A stretch of DNA of 7,502 nucleotides from Bacteroidales bacterium (GTDB taxonomy: Bacteria; Bacteroidota; Bacteroidia; Bacteroidales; WCHB1-69): the NCBI GenBank assembly GCA_017527945.1, contig JAFXPL010000148.1:1-7502 (forward strand). Reading direction: 5' to 3'. Numbering within the stretch: position 1 is the first letter of the stretch; each line of letters begins with the position of its first letter. Below, piece after piece: positions 1 through 6,651 of this stretch. The translations under genes and the position numbers were made by a program. Below the pieces are notes generated by a model. That model was not told where the DNA came from, made no database searches, and saw only the letters and a list, made by a program, of their open reading frames with translations.

Positions 1-375
1 ATCCGGGTCCGCATGGGAGCGGAAGACGCACATTACGGCGGGAACCTCGTGGACGGTGCGCACATGCTGCATCTGTTCGGCGACGTGGCGACCGAACTGC
101 TGATCAGGAATGACGGCGACGAAGGCCTGTTCTGCGCCTACGACAGCGTGGAGTTCCTGGCACCGGTCTTTGCCGGCGACTACATCGAAGCGGAAGGTGA
201 GATCGTAAAGATCGGCAATACCTCCCGCAAAATGAAATTCGAGGCGCGCAAGGTGATCGTCCCGCGTCCGGATATCAACGAGAGCGCCTGCGACGTGCTG
301 GCGGAGCCGATCGTGGTCTGCCGCGCCAGCGGGACCTGCGTGGTGCCGAAGGAAAAGCAGCGGGGAGCGAGATAA
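1..375 (+). CDS. kal: 3-aminobutyryl-CoA ammonia-lyase, 5'-truncated by window edge
   Basis: The product removes ammonia from L-3-aminobutyryl-CoA to give crotonyl-CoA, a late step of lysine fermentation to butyrate and acetate; it is a small cytosolic hotdog-fold enzyme. The frame is open from base 1 (IRVR before the first ATG at 13) and ends at TAA 373-375, giving 124 visible codons. The family is only slightly longer, about 125-130 residues, so just the first few residues are missing and the ATG at 13 is almost certainly internal. Recognised from the family-typical stretches [11 protein letters not shown] (AHYGG at about residues 10-14), [29 protein letters not shown] and [14 protein letters not shown]. 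The next gene, kce, makes its substrate, which strongly supports the assignment. Leucine and proline codons are nearly all CTG and CCG, like the first third of kce. The identification comes from recalled family sequences, not a search. Confidence 0.9.
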   Translation: MRVRMGAEDAHYGGNLVDGAHMLHLFGDVATELLIRNDGDEGLFCAYDSVEFLAPVFAGDYIEAEGEIVKIGNTSRKMKFEARKVIVPRPDINESACDVLAEPIVVCRASGTCVVPKEKQRGAR

Positions 376-382
376 GGACACC

Positions 383-423
383 TCATCCGGCGCTTCGCGC
401 CACCTTCCCCTCAGGGGGAGGCA
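383..423. repeat. Two-hairpin intergenic element between kal and kce, likely dispersed repeat
   Basis: Nearly the whole 63-bp gap between kal and kce is palindromic. Hairpin one is GGCGC (389-393), loop TTC, GCGCC (397-401). Hairpin two is an 8-bp stem with one G-U pair (403-410 with 414-421) around a TCA loop. The wording (CTCATCCGGCGC..., then CACCTTCCCCTCAGGGG) resembles an intergenic repeat I recall from many gut bacterial genomes, especially Clostridia, though I cannot confirm the match. It could be a mobile REP-like element, an mRNA-stability or processing structure, or both. There is no T-tract, so it is not an intrinsic terminator. Confidence 0.55.
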
Positions 424-431
424 GGAAGGAG
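423..431 (+). promoter_or_regulatory. Shine-Dalgarno site of kce
   Basis: AGGAAGGAG lies 7 bases before the ATG at 439 and fixes this as the kce start. Such a good purine-rich site is notable because Bacteroidota genes often lack a clear Shine-Dalgarno; the glycogen gene in this window shows none. Confidence 0.6.
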
Positions 432-438
432 AAGTATA

Positions 439-1263
439 ATGGAAAAACTGATCATTACGGCGGCGATCTGCGGGGCAGAAGTGACCAAGGCGCAGAATCC
501 GGCGGTCCCCTACACCGTGGAGGAGATCGTCCGCGAGGCGAAGAGCGCGTACGAGGCCGGCGCGGCCATCGTGCACCTGCACGTGCGCGAGGACGACGGC
601 ACCCCGACGCAGAGCCGCGAGCGCTTTCGGGTCTGCATCGACGCGATCAAGGCCGCCATCCCGGACGTGATCCTGATCCCGTCCACCGGCGGCGCGGTCG
701 GCATGAGCGCTAAGGAGCGCCTGCAGCCGACGGAACTCTTCCCGGAAATGGCGACGCTCGACTGCGGCACCTGCAACTTCGGCGACGAAATCTTCGACAA
801 CACGATGCCCACCATGCGCGCCTTCGGCAAACGCATGATCGAGCGCGGCATCAAACCCGAATACGAGTGCTTCGAGATGGGTCACCTCGACACCATCCTC
901 ACCATGGCCCGCAAGGGTGAGGTTCCCGGCGCCCCCATGCAGTTCAACTTCGTGCTCGGCGTCCCCGGCTGCACCCCCGCCACCGTCGACAACCTCTGCT
1001 GGCTCGTGAAGAACATCCCCGCCGGCAGCACCTGGACGAGCACCGGCATCGGCCGCAACGCCTTCACCCTCGCCGCCCCCACCATCGTGATGGGCGGTAA
1101 CGTGCGCGTCGGCTTCGAGGACAACCTCTACCTCGAAAGAGGCGTCCTGGCCAAGAGCAACGGCGAGCTCGTTGACAAGGTCGTGCGCATGGCCAAGCTC
1201 CTCGGCCGCCCCATCGCCACCTCCGACGAGGCCCGCGAAATCCTCAGCCTGAAGCGCCGATAA
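439..1263 (+). CDS. kce: 3-keto-5-aminohexanoate cleavage enzyme (BKACE/DUF849 family)
   Basis: A cytosolic zinc enzyme of lysine fermentation. It converts (5S)-5-amino-3-oxohexanoate plus acetyl-CoA to L-3-aminobutyryl-CoA plus acetoacetate; the first product is the substrate of the adjacent kal. At 274 residues it is the usual family length. The residues known from the Cloacimonas enzyme are present: E14 in AAICGAE, the zinc ligands H46 and H48 in VHLHVRED, S82 in IPSTGGAVG, and R223/E227/D228 in RVGFEDN, matching the family R226/E230/D231 with a three-residue offset. EMATLDCGTCNFGD (103-116) and FNFVLGVPG (169-177) are also family-typical. The BKACE family has several substrate types, but the kal neighbour supports Kce. 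Oddity: synonymous codon choice changes sharply near residue 105. Before it proline is mostly CCG and leucine CTG; after it all nine prolines are CCC and most leucines CTC. A strong terminator follows, so the operon ends here. Confidence 0.93.
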   Translation: MEKLIITAAICGAEVTKAQNPAVPYTVEEIVREAKSAYEAGAAIVHLHVREDDGTPTQSRERFRVCIDAIKAAIPDVILIPSTGGAVGMSAKERLQPTELFPEMATLDCGTCNFGDEIFDNTMPTMRAFGKRMIERGIKPEYECFEMGHLDTILTMARKGEVPGAPMQFNFVLGVPGCTPATVDNLCWLVKNIPAGSTWTSTGIGRNAFTLAAPTIVMGGNVRVGFEDNLYLERGVLAKSNGELVDKVVRMAKLLGRPIATSDEAREILSLKRR

Positions 1264-1289
1264 TGGCACGCTTCGGCCGAATTCCTGCC

Positions 1290-1321
1290 AAAACCGCCGC
1301 AAATCTCCTGCGGCGGTTTTT
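1290..1321 (+). terminator. Intrinsic terminator of the kal-kce operon
   Basis: A perfect 12-bp stem (1290-1301 with 1309-1320) has the GC-rich core CCGCCGC and a 7-base loop AATCTCC, followed by a run of five T (1317-1321). It starts 27 bases after the kce stop. The A-run on the left arm would give a T-run on the opposite strand, so it could work in both directions. Confidence 0.88.
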
Positions 1322-1433
1322 CATTCGGCGCATGGAAAACGAAAAATATGGCGAACCAAACAATTGTATGACAAGCAATTACAATCCACGATAAAAAAAT
1401 TGCAGAAAATGGATCACCATATCAAAAAAAGTG

Positions 1434-1441
1434 TATCTTTG
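1434..1441 (+). promoter_or_regulatory. Bacteroidota -7 promoter box of the tRNA-Val gene
   Basis: TATCTTTG matches the TAnnTTTG -7 consensus of the Bacteroidota primary sigma factor and lies 10 bases before the mature tRNA 5' end, so transcription would start just upstream of the tRNA. The 110 bases before it are AT-rich and contain no gene. I see no clear TTTG -33 element at the expected spacing. Confidence 0.6.
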
Positions 1442-1451
1442 CCGCCGTTCT

Positions 1452-1526
1452 GATCTGTTAGCTCAGTTGGTTTAGAGCGCTTGCTTGACAGGCAAGAGGT
1501 CACTGGTTCAAATCCAGTACAGATCA
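1452..1526 (+). tRNA. tRNA-Val (GAC anticodon)
   Basis: A complete cloverleaf of 75 bases can be drawn. The acceptor stem pairs GATCTGT (1452-1458) with ACAGATC (1519-1525), discriminator A1526. The D stem is GCTC/GAGC (1461-1464 with 1475-1478). The anticodon stem is CTTGC/GCAAG (1480-1484 with 1492-1496) with loop TTGACAG, giving anticodon GAC at 1487-1489, which reads the valine codon GUC. The T stem is ACTGG/CCAGT with loop TTCAAAT (1507-1513). The 3' CCA is not encoded; CTGA follows the discriminator, so CCA must be added after transcription. It is flanked by its own promoter box and terminator, so it is a single-gene unit. Confidence 0.97.
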
Positions 1527-1530
1527 CTGA

Positions 1531-1559
1531 GGTCGCGATTCGTCGCGACCTTTTTTTTT
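1531..1559 (+). terminator. Intrinsic terminator after tRNA-Val
   Basis: A perfect 8-bp stem GGTCGCGA/TCGCGACC (1531-1538 with 1543-1550) is closed by a TTCG tetraloop and followed by nine T. It begins 5 bases after the tRNA 3' end and separates the tRNA transcript from the glycogen gene. Confidence 0.95.
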
Positions 1560-1611
1560 ATCCGCAGCCAAAAAATTAACGCGCAAGCCCCGAAAAATTC
1601 CGAGGGTATCA

Positions 1612-1629
1612 TATTTTTGTGTAAATTTG
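1612..1629 (+). promoter_or_regulatory. Two Bacteroidota -7 boxes upstream of the glycogen gene
   Basis: TATTTTTG (1612-1619) and TAAATTTG (1622-1629) both fit TAnnTTTG, 10 bases apart, giving leaders of roughly 35 or 45 nt before the ATG at 1672. The second, nearer box is the more standard. No good -33 element is visible for either. The leader up to the ATG is A/T-rich with no Shine-Dalgarno, typical of Bacteroidota initiation. Confidence 0.55.
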
Positions 1630-1671
1630 CCGCTTCATGTCAAAAAATTAGAAATTTAACATCAAATACTT

Positions 1672-4600
1672 ATGAGTCAGAGACATAGCGACTATCTCTT
1701 CGAGACTTCCTGGGAGATTTGCAACAAAGTGGGCGGCATCTACACCGTCCTTTCCACCAAAGCGGCCACCGTGGTCAACAGCTACCGCGACCAGTACATC
1801 TGCATCGGGCCCGACATTCCGAAAGAATACAACGACGATTTCGTGGAAGACCCGGACCTCTTCCGCAACTGGCGCGACATCGTGGCCCGCGACGGCCTGA
1901 AAGTGCGCATCGGCCGCTGGCAGATCGTGGGATCCCCCGTGGTCTTCTTAGTCGATTTCACCAGCTTCTTCGAGAAGAAGAACGAAATCCTGACCAAGTT
2001 CTGGCTGCGCTACAAGCTCGACTCCATCTCCGGGCAGTGGGACTACATCGAGCCCGCGCTGTTCGGCTATGCCGCCGGGCGCGTCATCGAGAGCTTCTAC
2101 AACTTCTACTGCAACTCGATGGACAAGATCGTGGCGCAGTTTCACGAATGGATGACGGGCACGGGCATCCTCTACTTGGAGTCGGTGGCACCGCAGATCG
2201 CGACCGTCTTCACGACCCACGCCACGGTGCTGGGACGCTGCATCGCCGGCAACGGGCTGCCGCTATACTCTGACATCCAGCAATACAACCCGTTCGACAC
2301 GGCCGCGCGCTTCGGCGTGCAGTCCAAGTTCTCGTTGGAGTCGCTGTCGGCCAAGCACGCCGACGCCTACACCACGGTGAGCGAAATCACCAACCGCGAG
2401 TGCGCCGCCTTCTTCGAGCGCCCCGCCGACGTGATCACCATCAACGGCTTCGAGAACGCCTTCGTGCCGCAGGGCGAGGCGTTCGACCGCAAACGCAAAG
2501 CCGCCCGCGAACGCCTGCTGCAGGTGGCCTCGACGCTGGTGCAGACGGACATCTCCGACGACGCCCTGTTAGTCATCAACAGCGGCCGCTACGAGTTCAA
2601 GAACAAGGGCATCGACGTGTTCATCAAGAGCCTGGCGAAGGTCGCCGAGGCCAACCCCGACCGGCCCGTCGTGGCCTTCATCATGGTGCCCGCCGGCCAC
2701 AGCGGCCGCAACGAGGAAATCGCCGCGCAGATGACCCAGCCGGTGAGCGGCGTCCCCATGGCCGACCGTTTCGTGACGCACGTGCTGCACGACCCCTATC
2801 ACGATCCGATCCTCAACGAACTGAACAACAACGGATTGCATAATTCTCCGGAACAAAACGTGAAGATTGTCTATGCGCCGGTCTATTTGGACGGCGAGGA
2901 CGGCATCTTCAACATGAAATATTACGACCTGCTGATTGGCTTCGACCTGTCGGTGTTCCCGTCCTACTACGAACCGTGGGGCTACACGCCGTTAGAGAGC
3001 ATCGCCTTCGGCATCCCGACCATCACCACCTCCCTGGCGGGCTTCGGCGCATGGGTGCAGGAGCACTTCTCCCAGCAAGAGAGCGTCAGCGTGATTCCGC
3101 GCGGCGACCACAACGACGACGAGGTGGTGCAGGCCATCGCCGACCGCATCCTCTTCTACCACCATTGCACCGCCGCCGCCATGCAAGACATCCGCAAAGT
3201 GGCGACCAACATTGCCGAAAAGGCCCTGTGGTCGCATCTTTTCGAGAACTACGAGCAGGCCTACGACCTCGCGCTGACCAAGAGTGCCGAGCGTTACGAG
3301 CAGTACCAGAACAAAACCTCCAACGTGGGCATGATGGAGCAGGAACTCCAGGTGGAGAAACCGACCTGGCACCGCGTCTCCGTGAAGTCGCATCTTCCTG
3401 AGGACCTGAACCTTTTGGAGAAACTGTCGGAGAACTTGTGGTGGAGCTGGAACTTCGAGGCTCGCGAGCTTTTCGAGGAAATCGCGGGTCCCGCCCTGTG
3501 GAAGGCCTGTGAGGAGAACCCCGTCCACATGCTGCAGATGCTGCCCTACGACCGGATGGAGAACTTCGCCCAGAACGAGACCTATATCCACAAGCTCCAT
3601 GCGGTCTATGACATGTTCAAGGCCTATATGGAGGAGCCGCAGTCGCGCAAGGAGGACCGCATCGCCTACTTCAGCATGGAGTTCGGCATCAGCAACGAGC
3701 TGAAGATCTTCTCCGGCGGCTTGGGGATGCTGGCCGGCGACTACCTCAAGGAGGCCAGCGACTGCAACGTGAACATGCTCGGCGTGGGGCTGCTCTACCG
3801 CTACGGCTATTTCCAGCAACAGATTTCCGCGTATGGCGAGCAGGTGAACCTCTACCCGCCGCAGAGTTTCTCGAAACTGCCCCTCAAGCCCTACAAGGAT
3901 GAAGAGGGCAACTGGTTGACTATCAGCGTGGCCATGCCAGGGCGCAACCTGTACGCTCGCATCTGGCGCGTCGATGTGGGGCGCATCCCGCTGTACCTGT
4001 TAGACACGGACTTCGACAAGAACTGGCAGGAGGACCGCGGCGTGACGGCCACCTTGTACGGCGGCGACGTGGAGAACCGGCTGAAGCAGGAGATCCTGCT
4101 CGGCATCGGCGGCGTGCGCATGCTCAAGGCCATCGGCGAGACCCCGACCATCTTCCATCTGAACGAGGGCCATGCCGCCTTCCTGAACTTGGAACGCATC
4201 CTGCAGGTGATGCAGGCCGAGCACGTCAACCGCCAGGTGGCCGTGGAGTTGGTGAAATCTTCGTCGCTCTATACCACCCACACGCCCGTGCCCGCCGGCC
4301 ACGATTCCTTCACGGAAGACCTGATGCGCACCTATTTCGCCTCCTACTCACAGCAGTTCGATGTCAGCTGGGAGACCTTCATGGGCTTCGGCCGCAAGCA
4401 CGACAGCGACACCTTCGACAAGTTCTCGATGAGCATCCTTGCGTGCCGTTTCTCGCAGGAAATCAACGGGGTGAGCCGCATCCACGGGCGCGTGTCGCAG
4501 GAGATGTTCGCCGACCTGTACGAGGGCCGCTTCGCCGAGGAGTCGCACATCGGCTACGTGACCAACGGCGTGCACTACCCGACCTGGGCGCACAAGAAAT

Positions 4601-5901
4601 GGCAGACGCTGCACCGCCGCGTTTTCGGGGAGGATTTCACGAAAGACAGTTCCAACCCATTGGTTTGGAAGAAGATAGAAGAGGTGCCGGATTCGGAGAT
4701 CTGGATTACGAAACAGGAACTCCGCCAGGAGATGATGGCGGCCATCCGTTCCATGCTGGACGAGCAGATGCGCACGCGCAACGAGTCGCCCGCGCTGATC
4801 GACGCCACGCTACGCGCCCTGCGCGACGACGTGCTGACCATCGGTTTCGCCCGTCGCTTCGCCACCTACAAGCGCGCCCACCTGCTCTTCATGAACGAGC
4901 AGAAACTCAAGGCGCTGCTCAACAACCCGGCCAAGCCGGTGCAGTTCATCTTCGCGGGCAAGGCGCACCCGCACGACAAGGCCGGCCAGGACCTCATCAA
5001 GCGCATCATCGAGCTGAGCCGCAAGCCGGAGTTCATCGGCAAGATTGTCTTTGTGGAGAACTATAACATGATACTGGCCAAGAAGTTAGTGTCGGGCTGC
5101 GACGTGTGGATGAACACGCCGACGCGTCCGTTGGAGGCTTCGGGCACCAGCGGCGAGAAGGCCGTCATGAATGGGGTCCTCAACCTGAGCGTGCTCGATG
5201 GTTGGTGGGCCGAAGGGTACGTCCCCGGTGCCGGCTGGGCCCTCAAGGAGCAAATCACCTACCAGGACAACCGTATGCAGGACGAACTGGATGCCGAGAC
5301 TCTCTATAACATTATCAATGAGATGATTACGGAGACATTCTACGTGCGTGACGCGCAGGGCATCCCCACGGAGTGGGTCAAAATGATGAAGAAATGCTTC
5401 ACGCAGATTTCCCCGCATTTCACCATGAAGCGCCAGTTGGACGACTATTACCGCAAGTTCTACCATAAACTGATGAACCGTCACCAGCTCCTGAGCAAGA
5501 ACAGCAACGAGAATGTCAGGGTGCTGCTCAAATGGAAAGAGCACGTCCTCTCGAACTGGAACAACATCCAATGCCTCGGGCTGGAATACCAGAAGGCGGA
5601 CAAGAACACCTACAGCGTGGGCGACCACCTGACAGGCCGTCTGCGACTGCTGCTCGGCGGCCTCCGCCCGCAGGACGTGAAAATCGAGATGGTGTTCATC
5701 TCCGCCGAGGACCACGGACAGAAGCCGAAATTGGAGTTCCGCGAGCCATTCGTCTTCGAGGCGGAGCACAACGGCGTCTTCTCGTTTGTCTGCAGCAAAG
5801 TCGTGCGCCGGGTCGGCACCTGGGACTGCGCCGTGCGCGTAATTCCCAGCCATGAGCTCCTCCCGCACGACCAGGATTTCAACATTGTAAGGTGGATTTA
5901 G
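1672..5901 (+). CDS. Glycogen synthase (GT3) / alpha-glucan phosphorylase (GT35) fusion
   Basis: One 1409-residue chain carries two opposing activities of cytosolic storage-glucan metabolism. Residues ~8-540 are a GT3 glycogen synthase, which extends alpha-1,4-glucan from a nucleotide sugar (UDP-glucose in characterised GT3 enzymes). Visible are KVGGIYTV (19-26, donor loop), GRYEFKNKGIDVFI (from 305) and YYEPWGYTPLE (432-442), whose E434 and E442 form the E-x7-E retaining-transferase pair. After a short linker, HLPEDLNLLEKLSENLWWSW (574-593) opens the DUF3417 domain typical of the short alpha-glucan phosphorylases. The GT35 body follows: YFSMEFGI (666-673), FHLNEGHAAF (828-837), RRFATYK with phosphate-binding R1062 and K1067, and EASGTSGEKAVMNG (from 1155) with the probable PLP lysine K1163. 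A C-terminal beta-rich tail (~1290-1409) ends in NIVRWI, as in related phosphorylases. No frameshift or stop is seen and both catalytic sites look intact. The ATG at 1672 sits directly before the conserved GT3 N-terminus. Such fusions occur in Bacteroidota. Confidence 0.93.
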   Translation: MSQRHSDYLFETSWEICNKVGGIYTVLSTKAATVVNSYRDQYICIGPDIPKEYNDDFVEDPDLFRNWRDIVARDGLKVRIGRWQIVGSPVVFLVDFTSFFEKKNEILTKFWLRYKLDSISGQWDYIEPALFGYAAGRVIESFYNFYCNSMDKIVAQFHEWMTGTGILYLESVAPQIATVFTTHATVLGRCIAGNGLPLYSDIQQYNPFDTAARFGVQSKFSLESLSAKHADAYTTVSEITNRECAAFFERPADVITINGFENAFVPQGEAFDRKRKAARERLLQVASTLVQTDISDDALLVINSGRYEFKNKGIDVFIKSLAKVAEANPDRPVVAFIMVPAGHSGRNEEIAAQMTQPVSGVPMADRFVTHVLHDPYHDPILNELNNNGLHNSPEQNVKIVYAPVYLDGEDGIFNMKYYDLLIGFDLSVFPSYYEPWGYTPLESIAFGIPTITTSLAGFGAWVQEHFSQQESVSVIPRGDHNDDEVVQAIADRILFYHHCTAAAMQDIRKVATNIAEKALWSHLFENYEQAYDLALTKSAERYEQYQNKTSNVGMMEQELQVEKPTWHRVSVKSHLPEDLNLLEKLSENLWWSWNFEARELFEEIAGPALWKACEENPVHMLQMLPYDRMENFAQNETYIHKLHAVYDMFKAYMEEPQSRKEDRIAYFSMEFGISNELKIFSGGLGMLAGDYLKEASDCNVNMLGVGLLYRYGYFQQQISAYGEQVNLYPPQSFSKLPLKPYKDEEGNWLTISVAMPGRNLYARIWRVDVGRIPLYLLDTDFDKNWQEDRGVTATLYGGDVENRLKQEILLGIGGVRMLKAIGETPTIFHLNEGHAAFLNLERILQVMQAEHVNRQVAVELVKSSSLYTTHTPVPAGHDSFTEDLMRTYFASYSQQFDVSWETFMGFGRKHDSDTFDKFSMSILACRFSQEINGVSRIHGRVSQEMFADLYEGRFAEESHIGYVTNGVHYPTWAHKKWQTLHRRVFGEDFTKDSSNPLVWKKIEEVPDSEIWITKQELRQEMMAAIRSMLDEQMRTRNESPALIDATLRALRDDVLTIGFARRFATYKRAHLLFMNEQKLKALLNNPAKPVQFIFAGKAHPHDKAGQDLIKRIIELSRKPEFIGKIVFVENYNMILAKKLVSGCDVWMNTPTRPLEASGTSGEKAVMNGVLNLSVLDGWWAEGYVPGAGWALKEQITYQDNRMQDELDAETLYNIINEMITETFYVRDAQGIPTEWVKMMKKCFTQISPHFTMKRQLDDYYRKFYHKLMNRHQLLSKNSNENVRVLLKWKEHVLSNWNNIQCLGLEYQKADKNTYSVGDHLTGRLRLLLGGLRPQDVKIEMVFISAEDHGQKPKLEFREPFVFEAEHNGVFSFVCSKVVRRVGTWDCAVRVIPSHELLPHDQDFNIVRWI

Positions 5902-5964
5902 GATGTTTAGGAGGTTTAGGAGGTTTAGGAAGTTTAGGAGGTTTAGGAAGTTTAGGAGGTTTAA
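5896..5964 (+). repeat. 9-bp tandem repeat starting on the glycogen gene stop codon
   Basis: Six full copies of GTTTAGGAG or GTTTAGGAA run from 5905 to 5958, in the order G,G,A,G,A,G at the last base, plus a partial GTTTAA (5959-5964). A degenerate first unit, ATTTAGGAT (5896-5904), holds the last sense codon and the TAG stop of the upstream gene. The period equals three codons, so every complete unit repeats TAG in the upstream frame. Four perfect AGGAGG sequences result (starting 5909, 5918, 5936, 5954), all resembling Shine-Dalgarno sites. The array fills the gap to the next gene. Confidence 0.95.
5954..5959 (+). promoter_or_regulatory. Shine-Dalgarno-like AGGAGG, last repeat copy
   Basis: The last AGGAGG of the 9-bp array lies 8 bases before an in-frame TTG (5968-5970) of the thiamine pyrophosphokinase frame, but 35 bases before its first ATG (5995). 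The spacing suits a TTG start. Since AGGAGG is simply part of the repeat unit, this may be coincidence. Confidence 0.35.
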
Positions 5965-5994
5965 GGCTTGAATCCTGGAACTAAAACTACGCTT

Positions 5995-6651
5995 ATGAAC
6001 AATGGTTTCTGGATGAAGGAGTTTGCCGGTTTACCGACAGTGGTTGTGGCGAACGGCGAGGTGCCTTCTTCTGAATTGTCCTTGAATATATTGAAAGAAA
6101 AGAAGCGTGTCGTCTGTTGTGACGGCGCGCTTCAAAAGTTGTTGTCCGTCAATATCATACCGGACGTCGTGGTGGGCGACGGCGATTCCATGGATTCCGA
6201 GGAATTGTCGAGGCACGGAATTCCCTATCACGCCGACAAGAGCGAGGAGTACAATGATCTCCAGAAGGCGTTGAAATACTGTATGGCAAACGGTTGCGAG
6301 GAGGTTTTGCTGCTGGGATGCGGCGGTCTGCGCGAGGACCATTTCATCGCGAACCTGAGCATCATGGTGATGTATTCCGATAAAATGAGCTTGTCCATGT
6401 TGACGGAGCACGGCGTCTTCAACGTGTTTCGCGGGTCGGTCACGCTGTCGTCGCTCCCGGGGATGCAGGTCTCCGTCTTCGCCCGCGACCCGCGCACAAA
6501 GCTCACCTTCAAAGGGCTGAAATATCCCGTCAACAACCGCTCTTTCAATTGGTTATGGGAAGGCAGCCTGAATGAAGCTTTAGGCGAAGAGTTCACCGTG
6601 AAGGCGGAGGAAGGGGAAGCTGTGGTGGTGTACAGGGCGCTTAACAGTTAG
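5995..6651 (+). CDS. Thiamine pyrophosphokinase
   Basis: Transfers pyrophosphate from ATP to thiamine, giving thiamine pyrophosphate and AMP in the cytosol; it lets the cell use salvaged thiamine. From the ATG at 5995 the protein is 218 residues, normal for the family. Motifs in order: VVCCDGA (39-45), PDVVVGDGDS (56-65, the nucleotide/metal acidic motif, usually GDxDS), EEYNDLQKAL (84-93, equivalent to the usual D-x-T-D-x-x-KA segment), GGLREDHFIANLS (110-122, the GGR-x-DH-x-x-AN motif), then a ThiN-type C-terminal beta domain with KGLKYPVNNRSF (173-184). An in-frame TTG at 5968 with AGGAGG 8 bases upstream would add nine residues (MNPGTKTTL) that look non-conserved; I prefer the ATG because family proteins begin near the TVVVANGE strand. 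It lies 93 bases after the glycogen gene with no terminator between, so cotranscription is possible. The gene ends in tandem TAG TAG stops. Confidence 0.88.
   Translation: MNNGFWMKEFAGLPTVVVANGEVPSSELSLNILKEKKRVVCCDGALQKLLSVNIIPDVVVGDGDSMDSEELSRHGIPYHADKSEEYNDLQKALKYCMANGCEEVLLLGCGGLREDHFIANLSIMVMYSDKMSLSMLTEHGVFNVFRGSVTLSSLPGMQVSVFARDPRTKLTFKGLKYPVNNRSFNWLWEGSLNEALGEEFTVKAEEGEAVVVYRALNS

Noticed and set aside
1362..1385. Small inverted repeats (AATTG/CAATT and ATTGT/ACAAT) in the AT-rich spacer, considered as an operator
   Set aside because: Stems are 5 bp of A/T-rich sequence, expected by chance in such DNA, and about 50 bases from the only promoter box.
1485..1688. 67-residue + strand reading frame running from inside the tRNA to the glycogen gene start
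   Set aside because: It starts in the tRNA anticodon stem, crosses the terminator and has low-complexity content; it is chance frame openness.
2992..3819. 275-residue reading frame on the - strand inside the glycogen fusion gene
   Set aside because: Antisense shadow of a GC-rich gene with strong third-position bias; rich in His/Val/Leu/Ala with no recognisable domain.
4443..5066. 207-residue + strand frame overlapping the phosphorylase in another frame
   Set aside because: Arg/Ala/Pro-rich translation typical of an out-of-frame reading of GC-rich coding DNA.
5086..5868. 260-residue reading frame on the - strand opposite the phosphorylase C-terminus
   Set aside because: Same shadow composition, and the + strand frame carries clear catalytic motifs there.
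5896..5964. Considered as a CRISPR fragment or a Gly-Leu-rich peptide (one frame reads LGGLGGLGSL)
   Set aside because: There are no spacers and the period is only 9 bp; the Gly-Leu reading has no start codon and no independent support as a gene.
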